NCBI GenBank assembly: GCA_023419055.1
Contig: JAEZYO010000659.1
Span: 1 to 16,145, forward strand
Reading direction: 5' to 3'
Source of the DNA: Pseudomonadota bacterium
Lineage (GTDB): Bacteria > Myxococcota > Polyangia > Polyangiales > Polyangiaceae
DNA length: 16,145 nt
Shown: positions 7,701 through 13,027 of the stretch, piece by piece
Layout of the letters: every line of letters begins with the position of its first letter
Numbering within the stretch: the first letter of the stretch is position 1
Position numbers and translations under genes: made by a program
The notes under the pieces: model-generated
What the model saw: only the letters and a program-made list of their open reading frames with translations
The model's database searches: none
Told to the model about the DNA's origin: nothing

Positions 7701-7880
7701 GCGATCCTGTCGACCGGGTGGCGCGGTCAGCTCTCGGTCGTGGACGGCGCCGACGCCGCGTCACCCTCGGTGGTGAAGGAGGTCGAGATCCACGGCTACG
7801 TCTCCGATCTCGACGTCGCGGGTGACCAGGCGGTGGTCTCGCTCGGTCAGGACGGCGTGGAGCTCCTCGACCTCGAGTGA
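4785..7880 (+). CDS. Large secreted beta-propeller-domain lipoprotein
   Basis: A 1031-residue protein. MKQLFHRLF, a hydrophobic core and C21 (FGCSGD) suggest a lipoprotein signal, though the lipobox is imperfect. Residues 22 to about 85 are a Gly/Ser/Asn-rich linker. The rest begins with EEADVIQQSGNRLYALS, typical of the prokaryotic secreted beta-propeller family (PF09826-like). It also contains about ten copies of an [VLI]-D-[VIL]-S-[DN]-P-x-x-P-type motif from residue 175 onward, resembling LVIVD repeats, each probably one propeller blade. Tyr-rich surface stretches occur late, for example YYDGYYNYGWG near residue 920. Cysteines come in local pairs, including C215-W-G-C218, consistent with extracytoplasmic disulphides. 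The likely role is a cell-surface or outer-membrane binding or adhesion scaffold; no catalytic motif is visible. A good ribosome site supports ATG 4785. The stop lies one base from the stop of the convergent yhhQ-like gene. Confidence 0.85.
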   Translation: MKQLFHRLFIFGIAGAVHFGCSGDDKNSGANNGDEGNGDFISANPSRPGGRSVNDGAGAPSGSTGSGGSSANGGGSPVEGGGDDPGRAIEEADVIQQSGNRLYALSRYGGLSAIDIGTRDELKLLGRYKTDAVPFEMYLRDGDVVLALFNSYGTYLYDEEAGTYTWIQSSRVVALDVSDPANIQELASFAIPGSISDSRIVGNVLYVVGYEETGCWGCGESPATTILSLDISNPLEVTKVDTLRYEDSNTEYGWMRRSVTATDERLYVAGVEYSNTGTLGSTIHVVDISDPAGSVAEVAQAEAEGQITSRWQMDEYDGVLRVISQPPIWNANEPPVVQTWSIGGQNELAPLGRTELVLPRAEQLQSVRFDGPRGYAITFEQTDPLFTIDLSDPAAPVQKGELEMPGFLYHMEPRGDRLVGLGFDQGNAEGSLTVSLFDVSDLAAPTMIDRVNFGGDWASLAEDQDRIHKSFAILDEIGTILVPYSGYEYDTNGYCGSYDSGVQIIDYAAQSDDLTLRGAAKSRGQARRGILHDERLLTVSDDRVQSFDIDDRDAPTETASVTLTTNVVKSAIVGDHVVRLTNDWWTSSPRLEVVTLAGAASPVPLGELDLGAHVDDAQRTSCYSWSYPRELFANETYAYLVYDSFTYYYEGGYDESKNTAGVVVIDVSDPTNPTFVAKHTITRSGYPGSYYGYAYGLASSGKDVVQIGSTLALLSTNSECADAECSRSITKSFVDVVDLSNPSAPRSTALRLPAGLGNTGLVASGNIVAMSHFAAVDSAGNSVRFFLDRVDVSNPAAPVLLAPENIPGSLLAYDAAGNAAVTVDYQARSERSAEYGDCYEKYGYYAQFEYDDQVGYSGPGTCYAIQQSLKLVRLTSLIPVVRGTYELGTGQYVGVSATGDDRTFVTLQNANYFYGPGYYDGYYNYGWGVVPDVDMPVIVLAGVRSGDFAAGEVVVKGGDYWSVSALQASGKRAILSTGWRGQLSVVDGADAASPSVVKEVEIHGYVSDLDVAGDQAVVSLGQDGVELLDLE
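5301..7770 (+). repeat. Degenerate D-[VI]-S-[DN]-P blade repeats within the propeller gene
   Basis: Recurring protein motifs include LDVSDPAN, LDISNPLE, VDISDPAG, IDLSDPAAP, FDVSDLAAP, FDIDDRDAP, IDVSDPTNP, VDLSNPSAP and VDVSNPAAP, ending with a weak copy, VDGADAASP. Each follows a hydrophobic strand and precedes a new strand. Spacing is irregular because long loops are inserted between blades. The repeats are conserved at the protein level and divergent at the DNA level. Confidence 0.75.
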
Positions 7881-7881
7881 G

Positions 7882-8607
7882 TCAGTCTCGCACGGGAAGC
7901 GGCACCTCACGGGTCGCCGCTTCCCCGTCGAGCGCGACCGGAGCGATGCCGAGGCCGCGCTCGACAATCGAGTGGGCCAGGTAGACGAAGGGGGTGAGCG
8001 CGAGGGCGATCATGATCTTGAGCGTGTAAGCGCTGAAGATCATGTTCGTCATTTGGGGGACCGTGAGCGTGCCGGACCACGCAACGAAAGTGATGGTGAC
8101 GGTGTCGATGAGCTGGCTCACGACCGTCGAGCCCGTGGCGCGGAGCCAGAGGAAGCGGTTGTTCGTGACCTTGCGCAGGGCGTGAAACACGCCGATGTCG
8201 ACGAACTGGGAGACCACGTACGCCGTGAGCGAGGCCGCGATCATGCGCTGCGAACCAAGGAAAACGTTCGCGAAGGCCGACTCGGTCACGCCGTTCCAGC
8301 CGGGCTCGCGCGCGAGATCCGCGATGGGGACGGACCCGGCGATGAAGATGACGACGAACGAGAGCACGGCGAGGCCGAACCCGAGCAGCGTGACGAAGCG
8401 CGCGGCGCGCTTGCCGTAGAACTCGTTCAGCACGTCGGTCAGCAAGAAGGTCACCGGGAACGGGATCATGCCGACCGTGGTGGTGAACAGCTGCCCGAAC
8501 ATCGTGGTCTGCACGAGCTTGCCGCCGATGATGTCGCCGACGATGAGGCACGTGCTGAAGATGCCGGCGAGGATGATGAAGAGGCGCGTTCGAGCGTCGA
8601 GTTTCAT
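7882..8607 (-). CDS. yhhQ: Queuosine-precursor transporter, YhhQ/VUT family
   Basis: A 241-residue integral membrane protein with about six hydrophobic helices. It carries the family landmarks of the YhhQ/VUT (formerly DUF165) transporters: an early IVGDIIGGKLV helix, then PFPVTFLLTDVLNEFYGKR followed by AARFV, a polar helix SLTAYVVSQFVDIGVFHAL, and a late STVVSQLIDTVTITF helix. In E. coli YhhQ imports queuine precursors (preQ0/preQ1) for the tRNA modification queuosine. The substrate here is inferred from family only. Its ATG (8607-8605) overlaps the stop of the upstream glycosyltransferase (ATGA), so translation is probably coupled. There is a short non-conserved hydrophilic C-terminus after about residue 220. 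It ends one base from the convergent propeller gene, leaving no room for a dedicated terminator. Confidence 0.88.
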   Translation of the reverse strand: MKLDARTRLFIILAGIFSTCLIVGDIIGGKLVQTTMFGQLFTTTVGMIPFPVTFLLTDVLNEFYGKRAARFVTLLGFGLAVLSFVVIFIAGSVPIADLAREPGWNGVTESAFANVFLGSQRMIAASLTAYVVSQFVDIGVFHALRKVTNNRFLWLRATGSTVVSQLIDTVTITFVAWSGTLTVPQMTNMIFSAYTLKIMIALALTPFVYLAHSIVERGLGIAPVALDGEAATREVPLPVRD

Positions 8608-9776
8608 TCGTCTTCTGCTCCCGCCGACTCCGGCTCTTCTTCCCCCGCCGCCTCGGGCTCCCACTTGCCCATCGCACGCGCGTCGACCCGAACCGGCCGC
8701 TTCTCCCCGCGCTCGACGCGCGCGAGCAGCTCGTCCAGGCACCCGAACAGGAGATCGTTGCCGTGGCGCTCGAAGGCGGCGAGGTTCTGCTCGTACGTAT
8801 CGCTCTGGTCGAGGAAGCTCGTGATCGCCTGCTCGGAGAAGGCCGGGGCCCAGGCGCCGTACCCGAGCCTCCCGAGGTAGCGCGCGTTGAGCTCTTGCTC
8901 GAACTGCCCCTCGACCGGGATCGAGAGCAGCGGCACGCCGATGCTCACCGCCTCGCTCATCAAGCTGAAGCCGCCGCCGGCCACCGCAGCGCGCGCGGTC
9001 CGGAGATCGTCGAGGAACCCTTGCTCCGAGAACGGGCACAGCGTGACGTTCGCTTCCCGGCCCTCCTCCCCGTAACCGTAAACCCGGAAGCGGTAGCCGA
9101 GCTTGCGGAGCACCGGCAGGAGCTCTCGATTGCCCTTCTGGGTCTGATAGACGAGCACGTGCTCGCCGCGCTCGCGCCGCGCCGAGAGCACCTCGGGTCG
9201 CAGGATGGGCGGCACCAGCGTCGTGTACTTCTTCCTCACCTTCGGGAAGAAGAAGCTCGTGACGAGGTAGTGATAGGCCTTCGGCACCTTGATCTTCACC
9301 GCGAGCTTGGCGAGCCGAAAGTCCATGCCGCCTTCCTTGCGGAGAGACTTCTTGTGCTCGGTGCGGTTGATGATCTGAAGGTTGTCGATGCTGATCACCG
9401 GTAGCCGGTGGATCAGCGCGTAGAGCGCCGCCCAGGACTCGAAGTCGCTCACGACCACGTCGGGCCGAAAACCGGACTCGACCACGCGCCGGTAGACCTC
9501 GACGTTGCGCGCCACGCTCTTCGGGGCCTTGCGCAGGTTCTCGAACAGGCTCGCCGATCGGTCGAGCGAGTTCCCGAAGTACGAGAGGTGCAGCCCGTCG
9601 ATCTCCTCCAGGCTCACTCCCGGAAGGTCGGCGAGTCGCTCCGCCAGCCAGCGGTGGGCACGCCCCGACACCACGACCTTGATGCGGTGCCCGCGTCGAG
9701 CCAGCCACTCCAGCACGACCCGGCTGCGAGTCGCGTGACCCATGCCTTCGCCGACGACGCCGTAGAGAATGTCCAA
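8604..9776 (-). CDS. MJ1255-type GT-B glycosyltransferase
   Basis: A 390-residue GT-B fold protein. The N-terminus, DILYGVVGEGMGHATRSR, is the glycine-rich acceptor-domain loop of the MJ1255/VC2487-type glycosyltransferase family. The C-terminal half has the donor nucleotide-sugar motif AVAGGGFSLMSEAVSIGVP followed by P-V-E-G-Q-F-E-Q-E-L-N-A. It should transfer a sugar from a UDP- or other NDP-sugar; the acceptor is unknown. It is soluble, without a signal peptide, and ends in an acidic tail (about 373-390) that looks disordered. I favour TTG 9776 as start: AAAGG lies 7 bases upstream and the family's conserved strand begins at once. An in-frame ATG at 9815 would add 13 unconserved residues. 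The stop overlaps the YhhQ start by four bases, and the pair is probably one operon transcribed away from yhbY. Confidence 0.85.
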   Translation of the reverse strand: MDILYGVVGEGMGHATRSRVVLEWLARRGHRIKVVVSGRAHRWLAERLADLPGVSLEEIDGLHLSYFGNSLDRSASLFENLRKAPKSVARNVEVYRRVVESGFRPDVVVSDFESWAALYALIHRLPVISIDNLQIINRTEHKKSLRKEGGMDFRLAKLAVKIKVPKAYHYLVTSFFFPKVRKKYTTLVPPILRPEVLSARRERGEHVLVYQTQKGNRELLPVLRKLGYRFRVYGYGEEGREANVTLCPFSEQGFLDDLRTARAAVAGGGFSLMSEAVSIGVPLLSIPVEGQFEQELNARYLGRLGYGAWAPAFSEQAITSFLDQSDTYEQNLAAFERHGNDLLFGCLDELLARVERGEKRPVRVDARAMGKWEPEAAGEEEPESAGAEDE

Positions 9777-9914
9777 ACGCCAACCTTTCGCAGGGAACGC
9801 GGCGCAGGATGCCACAGCTTTCCCGAGAATTCGCGTGCTCCCCCGCGCTCGCTCGAAACCTCAGGTTTTCAGGCCGGCTTCCAGCGCGCCGGAATTTAGT
9901 GTTAAGAGGGCGCC
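9777..9914. promoter_or_regulatory. Divergent intergenic region between glycosyltransferase and yhbY-like gene
   Basis: 138 bases separate two divergent genes and must hold both promoters. The region contains the ribosome site of the glycosyltransferase (AAAGG, 9788-9784 on the reverse strand), an AGGTTT dyad, and CCGGC-N9-GCCGG (9874-9892), which could form a leader hairpin just before the yhbY ribosome site GAGGG (9906-9910). I could not identify a convincing -35/-10 pair on either strand. Confidence 0.5.
9856..9870. promoter_or_regulatory. AAACCT-C-AGGTTT palindrome, candidate operator
   Basis: Perfect 6-base arms around one base lie 46 bases upstream of the yhbY-like start. The 13-mer ACCTCAGGTTTTC (9858-9870) recurs with one change as ACCTTAGGTTTTC at 11211-11223, upstream of the winged-helix regulator. 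It is a candidate binding site with symmetry and recurrence as the only evidence. Confidence 0.35.
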
Positions 9915-10388
9915 ATGCGCACGGGTGACCTCAACGGCAAAGCGAAGCGTCACTTGAGAGCGCTGGCTCACGACCTGAAACCCACCGTCCAGATCGGTAA
10001 CCAGGGCGTCACGAAGGGCGTCCTCGGAGCGGTCGACCAGGCCCTCACCGATCACGAGCTCATCAAGGTGCGCGTGTCGGGAGAGGACGTCGAGCTCGAC
10101 GAGATCGGCGAGCAAGTCGCTTCTGGGACCCAGTCCCACTTGGTTCAGGTGATCGGCCGCATGCTGGTGCTCTTTCGGCGGCGCAAGAACAAGCCCGTCA
10201 TCTTGCTGCCCGGCGAGAAGCCGCCCAAGGAGCGCCAGGGCGCGAACCTGCAGCGCACCGCCTCGCCGGCGGCGAAGAAGAAGCGCAAGAAGAAGGCCCA
10301 ACAGCGGAAGCGCGGCCCCGCCGCCTCCAAGGCCGAAAAGGCCGATAAGACCGACAAGCCCAAGAAGACCGCCCCGAAGGAGGACTAG
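9915..10388 (+). CDS. yhbY: YhbY/CRM-domain RNA-binding protein with lysine-rich tail
   Basis: A 157-residue protein. Residues 6-95 form a CRS1-YhbY (CRM) domain: basic helix KAKRHLRALAHDLKP, then V-Q-I-G28-N-Q-G31 (the GxxG RNA-binding loop), then ALTDHELIKVRV, and the closing V-G-x-M-L-V-L-F-R-R strand. E. coli YhbY associates with pre-50S ribosomal subunits, so a role in ribosome assembly is likely. From about residue 100 it has a long Lys/Ala-rich extension, including KKKRKKK and repeated KADK/TDK units, absent from the roughly 97-residue E. coli protein. The tail is probably disordered and may add non-specific RNA or ribosome binding. GAGGG 4 bases before ATG 9915 supports the start. Its TAG shares its last G with the GTG start of orn, so the two are co-transcribed and probably translationally coupled. 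Confidence 0.9.
   Translation: MRTGDLNGKAKRHLRALAHDLKPTVQIGNQGVTKGVLGAVDQALTDHELIKVRVSGEDVELDEIGEQVASGTQSHLVQVIGRMLVLFRRRKNKPVILLPGEKPPKERQGANLQRTASPAAKKKRKKKAQQRKRGPAASKAEKADKTDKPKKTAPKED
10376..10383 (+). promoter_or_regulatory. Strong ribosome binding site of orn inside the yhbY end
   Basis: GAAGGAGG lies within the last codons of the yhbY-like gene, 4 bases before the GTG start of orn. It supports the GTG as the true start and lets terminating ribosomes restart on orn. Confidence 0.75.
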
Positions 10389-10954
10389 TGGCCGAACGCA
10401 TCGAGCGCATTCGCGACGACGGAAACCTGGCTTGGCTCGACCTCGAGATGACCGGGCTCGATCCGACTTACGACGTCATCCTCCAGGCGGCGCTCATCAT
10501 CACCGACTCCGAGCTCCAGGTTCTGGAGGAGTACGCCTGCGACATCTGGCAGCCCGAGTCGGAGCTCGCGAAAATGACGCCCTTCGTGCGGGACATGCAC
10601 GAGACCAACGGGCTCATCGCGCGCGTCCGCAAATCCAAGCTCGACACCGTCGCCGCCGAGCGACGGCTCCTCGAGCGCATCGCGGGCTGGTGCAGCTACC
10701 CCGCGATCCTTTGCGGCAACACCATCGGCCAGGACAAACGCTTCGTCGAGCAGCACATGCCCGGCCTCTCCGGGTACCTGAGCTACCGGACCATCGACGT
10801 CACGTCGCTCAAGCTCCTCTCGCGCCTCTGGTACGGCGACGCCGCGGTCTTCCAGAAGCCGACCGAGGGCGAACACGACGCGCTGGTCGACATCAAGAAC
10901 TCGATCGCCGAGCTCGCCCACTATCGGCTCAGCATTTTTCAACCCAAGAGCTAG
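10388..10954 (+). CDS. orn: Oligoribonuclease (DEDDh 3'-5' exoribonuclease)
   Basis: Orn degrades RNA dinucleotides and the pGpG left by c-di-GMP breakdown, finishing RNA turnover. The 188-residue protein shows the complete DEDDh site: D18 and E20 in WLDLEMTGLD, D116 in CGNTIGQDKRF, and H163 with D168 in EHDALVDIKNSIAEL. This matches E. coli Orn (D12, E14, D112, H158, D163) in order and spacing. Other Orn signatures present are MTPFVRDMHETNGL and the YRTIDVTSLK segment. The length is close to the usual 181 residues, and the protein should be active and cytoplasmic. It starts with GTG, overlaps the yhbY-like stop by one base, and has a strong ribosome site. It is followed by a long non-coding stretch and so probably ends the operon. 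Confidence 0.95.
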   Translation: MAERIERIRDDGNLAWLDLEMTGLDPTYDVILQAALIITDSELQVLEEYACDIWQPESELAKMTPFVRDMHETNGLIARVRKSKLDTVAAERRLLERIAGWCSYPAILCGNTIGQDKRFVEQHMPGLSGYLSYRTIDVTSLKLLSRLWYGDAAVFQKPTEGEHDALVDIKNSIAELAHYRLSIFQPKS

Positions 10955-10968
10955 CTCGTGGCGCGAGC
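10954..10968 (+). terminator. Weak hairpin at the end of orn
   Basis: GCTCG-TGGCG-CGAGC begins at the last base of the orn stop codon. It has a 5-bp stem and no T-run, so it is at best a weak or factor-assisted terminator. Confidence 0.2.
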
Positions 10969-11112
10969 CAGCGCGGCTCACTCCGGGAAATCTGAGTCGC
11001 GCGCTTCTACCCTGTCTTCGATCACTGCCCCGTGAAGATCTGGTTCTGAGATCTCCCGCCCTCCGCCCGGGTGCACTTTGCGGGAGGCGGAGTGCGACGG
11101 TCTCGTCGAGCA

Positions 11113-11129
11113 GAGTGACTACGTCACTC
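11113..11129. promoter_or_regulatory. GAGTGAC-TAC-GTCACTC dyad, candidate operator
   Basis: A perfect 7-base inverted repeat with a 3-base centre, about 175 bases upstream of the winged-helix regulator. The short spacer and TGAC/GTCA arms suit a dimeric repressor or activator, but the binding partner is unknown and chance is possible. Confidence 0.35.
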
Positions 11130-11210
11130 GCCCGGCTTCTTGGTGGCTGTGATCTGCAGCGGGTCCGCCGTTCGCGCGGCAAGAAGCGAGCGGCGCTCGC
11201 GGCCCCGAGC

Positions 11211-11230
11211 ACCTTAGGTTTTCGTAACCT
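11211..11230. promoter_or_regulatory. ACCTTAGGTTTTCGTAACCT element, candidate operator
   Basis: It contains three AGGT/ACCT half-sites, and AGGTT and AACCT can pair around TTCGT. It lies 74 bases upstream of the winged-helix regulator start, with another AAACCT at 11278-11283 closer in. The first 13 bases match the yhbY upstream element with one change. Autoregulation by the downstream regulator is a reasonable guess. Confidence 0.35.
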
Positions 11231-11303
11231 GCTCGACTTCGGCAAAGAGCGGGTGGCGCGTGGAAGTCGGGAGCGCTAAACCTGTCCTCCGGTTGGGGTG
11301 GAC

Positions 11304-12101
11304 ATGACCAGACGCACGGATTCAGACCTCGAGCAACAGGTCTCCTTCAAGGTGATGAGAGCGGCGGACGCGGCCTTCGTGGTCCTTGGGAGCGGGGATG
11401 AGCCGCCCCTCGTTCTGATGGAGGCGCTACGAGCTAGCGGGCTGCGCGTGGCGGCGAGCGGGTCCGAGCTCCTCGTGAGTCAGCCCGGCAAGAAGGTGGA
11501 CACGCTCGGGCTTGCCGACCTTCTCAGAGAGAAAGGCTTCGTGACCGCTGTCGTGGTCCCCGTCGTCCGAGAAGCCGAGGAGCCCGCCACGGCGAAGGAA
11601 GTCACCGCCGAGATCCGAACGCACGCCGGCACGCTTTCGTTTTCGTTGGTTCCTTCGCCGGTGGCGCTCGACGGTCGCCGTCTCGATCTGACGAGGAGCG
11701 AAGAGCGGCTCCTCGCTCATCTTTGGGGAGCACGCGGGCAAGCCGTTACAGCAGCAGAGCTCGCCGCCGCGGTCTGGTCGGCCGAGCGCGCCTCCCTCAA
11801 GGCGCTCCGTGTCCACCTCTCCAAGCTGCGTCCCAAGCTCGCCAAGGTAGGTCTCGAGATCGAGACGCTGAAGGGGCGCGGCTATCGACTGAGCATCGTT
11901 CCGCCCCATGCAGCCGAACCCAAGCTCGTGAAAGAGGGGCCCGGGCCGCGTTATCGGCGCGCGGTCGCCACGGTCGTCAGCCCACTCAGGGCGATGCCCC
12001 GCTCCACAGCTCGGCATCACGCGCGAAGAGCTCGATCAGAAAGTCCATGGTGGCTCGCACCCGCGCCACTTTCGCGAGATCCGGGTGCACGACCAGCATG
12101 A
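11304..12101 (+). CDS. Winged-helix (OmpR/PhoB-type) DNA-binding protein with unknown N-terminal domain
   Basis: A 265-residue cytoplasmic protein. Residues 113-198 form a transcriptional-regulatory C-terminal winged helix: VALDGRRLDLTRSEERLLAHL, then AVTAAELAAAVW, recognition helix ASLKALRVHLSKLRPKL, and the wing ETLKGRGYRLSI with G193-Y-R-L196. This is the DNA-binding domain of OmpR/PhoB response regulators. The N-terminal 100 residues are not an obvious receiver: no D-D acidic pair, phosphoacceptor Asp or late Lys is seen. They alternate hydrophobic strands (AAFVVLGSG, VTAVVVPVV) and helices, so the domain is unassigned. After the wing there is an atypical 67-residue tail rich in Arg, Ser and His, whose last 116 bases are antisense to the LysR gene. 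The true stop may have been lost. ATG 11304 is preferred over GTG 11298. Confidence 0.75.
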   Translation: MTRRTDSDLEQQVSFKVMRAADAAFVVLGSGDEPPLVLMEALRASGLRVAASGSELLVSQPGKKVDTLGLADLLREKGFVTAVVVPVVREAEEPATAKEVTAEIRTHAGTLSFSLVPSPVALDGRRLDLTRSEERLLAHLWGARGQAVTAAELAAAVWSAERASLKALRVHLSKLRPKLAKVGLEIETLKGRGYRLSIVPPHAAEPKLVKEGPGPRYRRAVATVVSPLRAMPRSTARHHARRARSESPWWLAPAPLSRDPGARPA

Positions 12102-12876
12102 TGTCGCGCGAACCGACGATCTCGGGCGTGACACGCACCAACCCGGGCGCCGGATCGGCCATGAAGCAAGGTAGCGGGGCGAGGCCGAGCCCGACGAGCG
12201 TCGCGTCGAACACGGCGGCCACGCTGTTGCCGCGGAGCACCATGTTCGCGCTGCCCCCGTGTGCGCGGAGCCAGACGGCTCCTGGCACGCCCGCAAGGCT
12301 CGCGTCGAAGCCGATCACGTCGTGACCCTGCAGCTCCTCGGCGGACGGCGGCTTGCCCTTGCGCGCGATGTAGGCCGGTGACGCGTAGAGCGCCCAGGCA
12401 GCGCCGCCGATGCGGCGCCCGATGAGCTCCGGATCGCGAGTGTCGCGCAGCCGAACGGCCAGATCGGCCTCGCCGCGGCGGAGATCGAGATCGCGGTTGT
12501 CGCACAAGATCTCCACCATCAGCGCCGGGTGCAGCTCGCGGAGCTGAGCGAGCGCCTGCATCGTGTAGGCATTCAACGCGTCCGGAATGGTGAGCCGCAC
12601 ACGGCCCTCTGGCCGTTGGTCCGTCCCCGACACTAGCCGCTCGATGGCGTCGACGTGGGCGGCAATGCCTTCGACCCGCGGCACGATGTCGTTGCCCGCC
12701 AGGGTGAGAGAAAATCCTTCCGGCCCGCGACTGAACAAGCGCACACCGAGCGCGGATTCCAGCGCCGCGATCCTGCGGCCGACCGTCGTGTGCTCCACAC
12801 CGAGCTCCCGCGCCGCGCCCGCCAACGTCCCCGCTCGCGAAACCGCAAGAAAGTAGCGGAGATCGTTCCAGTCCAT
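11986..12876 (-). CDS. LysR-family transcriptional regulator
   Basis: A 296-residue regulator of typical LysR length. Residues 1-60 form the winged helix-turn-helix: MDWNDLRYFLAVSRAGTLAG, then AARELGVEHTTVGRRIAALE, then LGVRLFSRGPEGFSLT. The rest is the substrate-binding domain: RPEGRVRLTIPDA, then DLAVRLRDTRDPELIGRRIG, and the GLGLAPLPCFMAD region. The co-inducer is unknown; the short GRV-type linker and DLAVR pattern resemble the CrgA/DmlR-like group. ATG 12876 is chosen because the DWNDLRYFLAV start is canonical; an in-frame ATG at 12915 would add 13 residues in the regulatory region. No strong ribosome site is visible. It is divergent from the methyltransferase operon, the classical layout in which LysR proteins control themselves and the neighbour. 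Its 3' end overlaps the winged-helix gene antisense. Confidence 0.92.
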   Translation of the reverse strand: MDWNDLRYFLAVSRAGTLAGAARELGVEHTTVGRRIAALESALGVRLFSRGPEGFSLTLAGNDIVPRVEGIAAHVDAIERLVSGTDQRPEGRVRLTIPDALNAYTMQALAQLRELHPALMVEILCDNRDLDLRRGEADLAVRLRDTRDPELIGRRIGGAAWALYASPAYIARKGKPPSAEELQGHDVIGFDASLAGVPGAVWLRAHGGSANMVLRGNSVAAVFDATLVGLGLAPLPCFMADPAPGLVRVTPEIVGSRDIMLVVHPDLAKVARVRATMDFLIELFARDAELWSGASP

Positions 12877-13027
12877 GGCGTGTGCACTATCGCACGGGCC
12901 CTGTGCAGCCTTCAATCGTTCCCCTCGAGCGCTCCGTCGAGCATAGTGCCCTCGCTGCCGGACGCGAGGAGTCCTTGCGGCGACCCGCTATGTCTTCGGG
13001 TCTTTCCTCTGGGAGGAGTGGAGCTTC
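12877..13027. promoter_or_regulatory. Divergent control region between lysR-type gene and methyltransferase
   Basis: 151 bases between divergent starts. GCACTAT (12884-12890) and ATAGTGC (12943-12949) are perfect inverted copies with centres 59 bases apart, and the first also lies in GTGC-N6-GCAC (12882-12895). Between them is CTCGA-N8-TCGAG (12924-12941). This two-site layout suits a LysR tetramer binding separated recognition and activation sites. A purine-rich ribosome site, GGAGGAGTGGAG (13012-13023), serves the methyltransferase. Confidence 0.5.

Larger units (their letters stand above)
10955..11303. other. 349-base non-coding stretch rich in inverted repeats
   Basis: No plausible gene is seen on either strand. 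It holds several symmetric elements: AGATCT-N7-AGATCT (11036-11054); a GC-rich imperfect stem pairing about 11060-11068 with 11081-11088; GAGTGAC-TAC-GTCACTC (11113-11129); GCGAGC-GGC-GCTCGC (11186-11200); and AGGTT-TTCGT-AACCT (11216-11230). Some could be the orn terminator, others operators of the downstream regulator or a small RNA. No clear promoter was recognised. This is the only gap above 300 bases in the window. Confidence 0.6.

Noticed and set aside
10385..11245. A 286-codon reverse frame covering orn and part of the non-coding gap
   Set aside because: It overlaps all of orn, whose five catalytic residues are intact. The part in the gap has no motif or ribosome site.
11723..12325. 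A + strand frame that might represent a frameshifted continuation of the winged-helix gene
   Set aside because: It reads Arg/Ser/Thr-rich sequence without any recognisable domain and runs opposite conserved LysR coding, so no frameshift is claimed.
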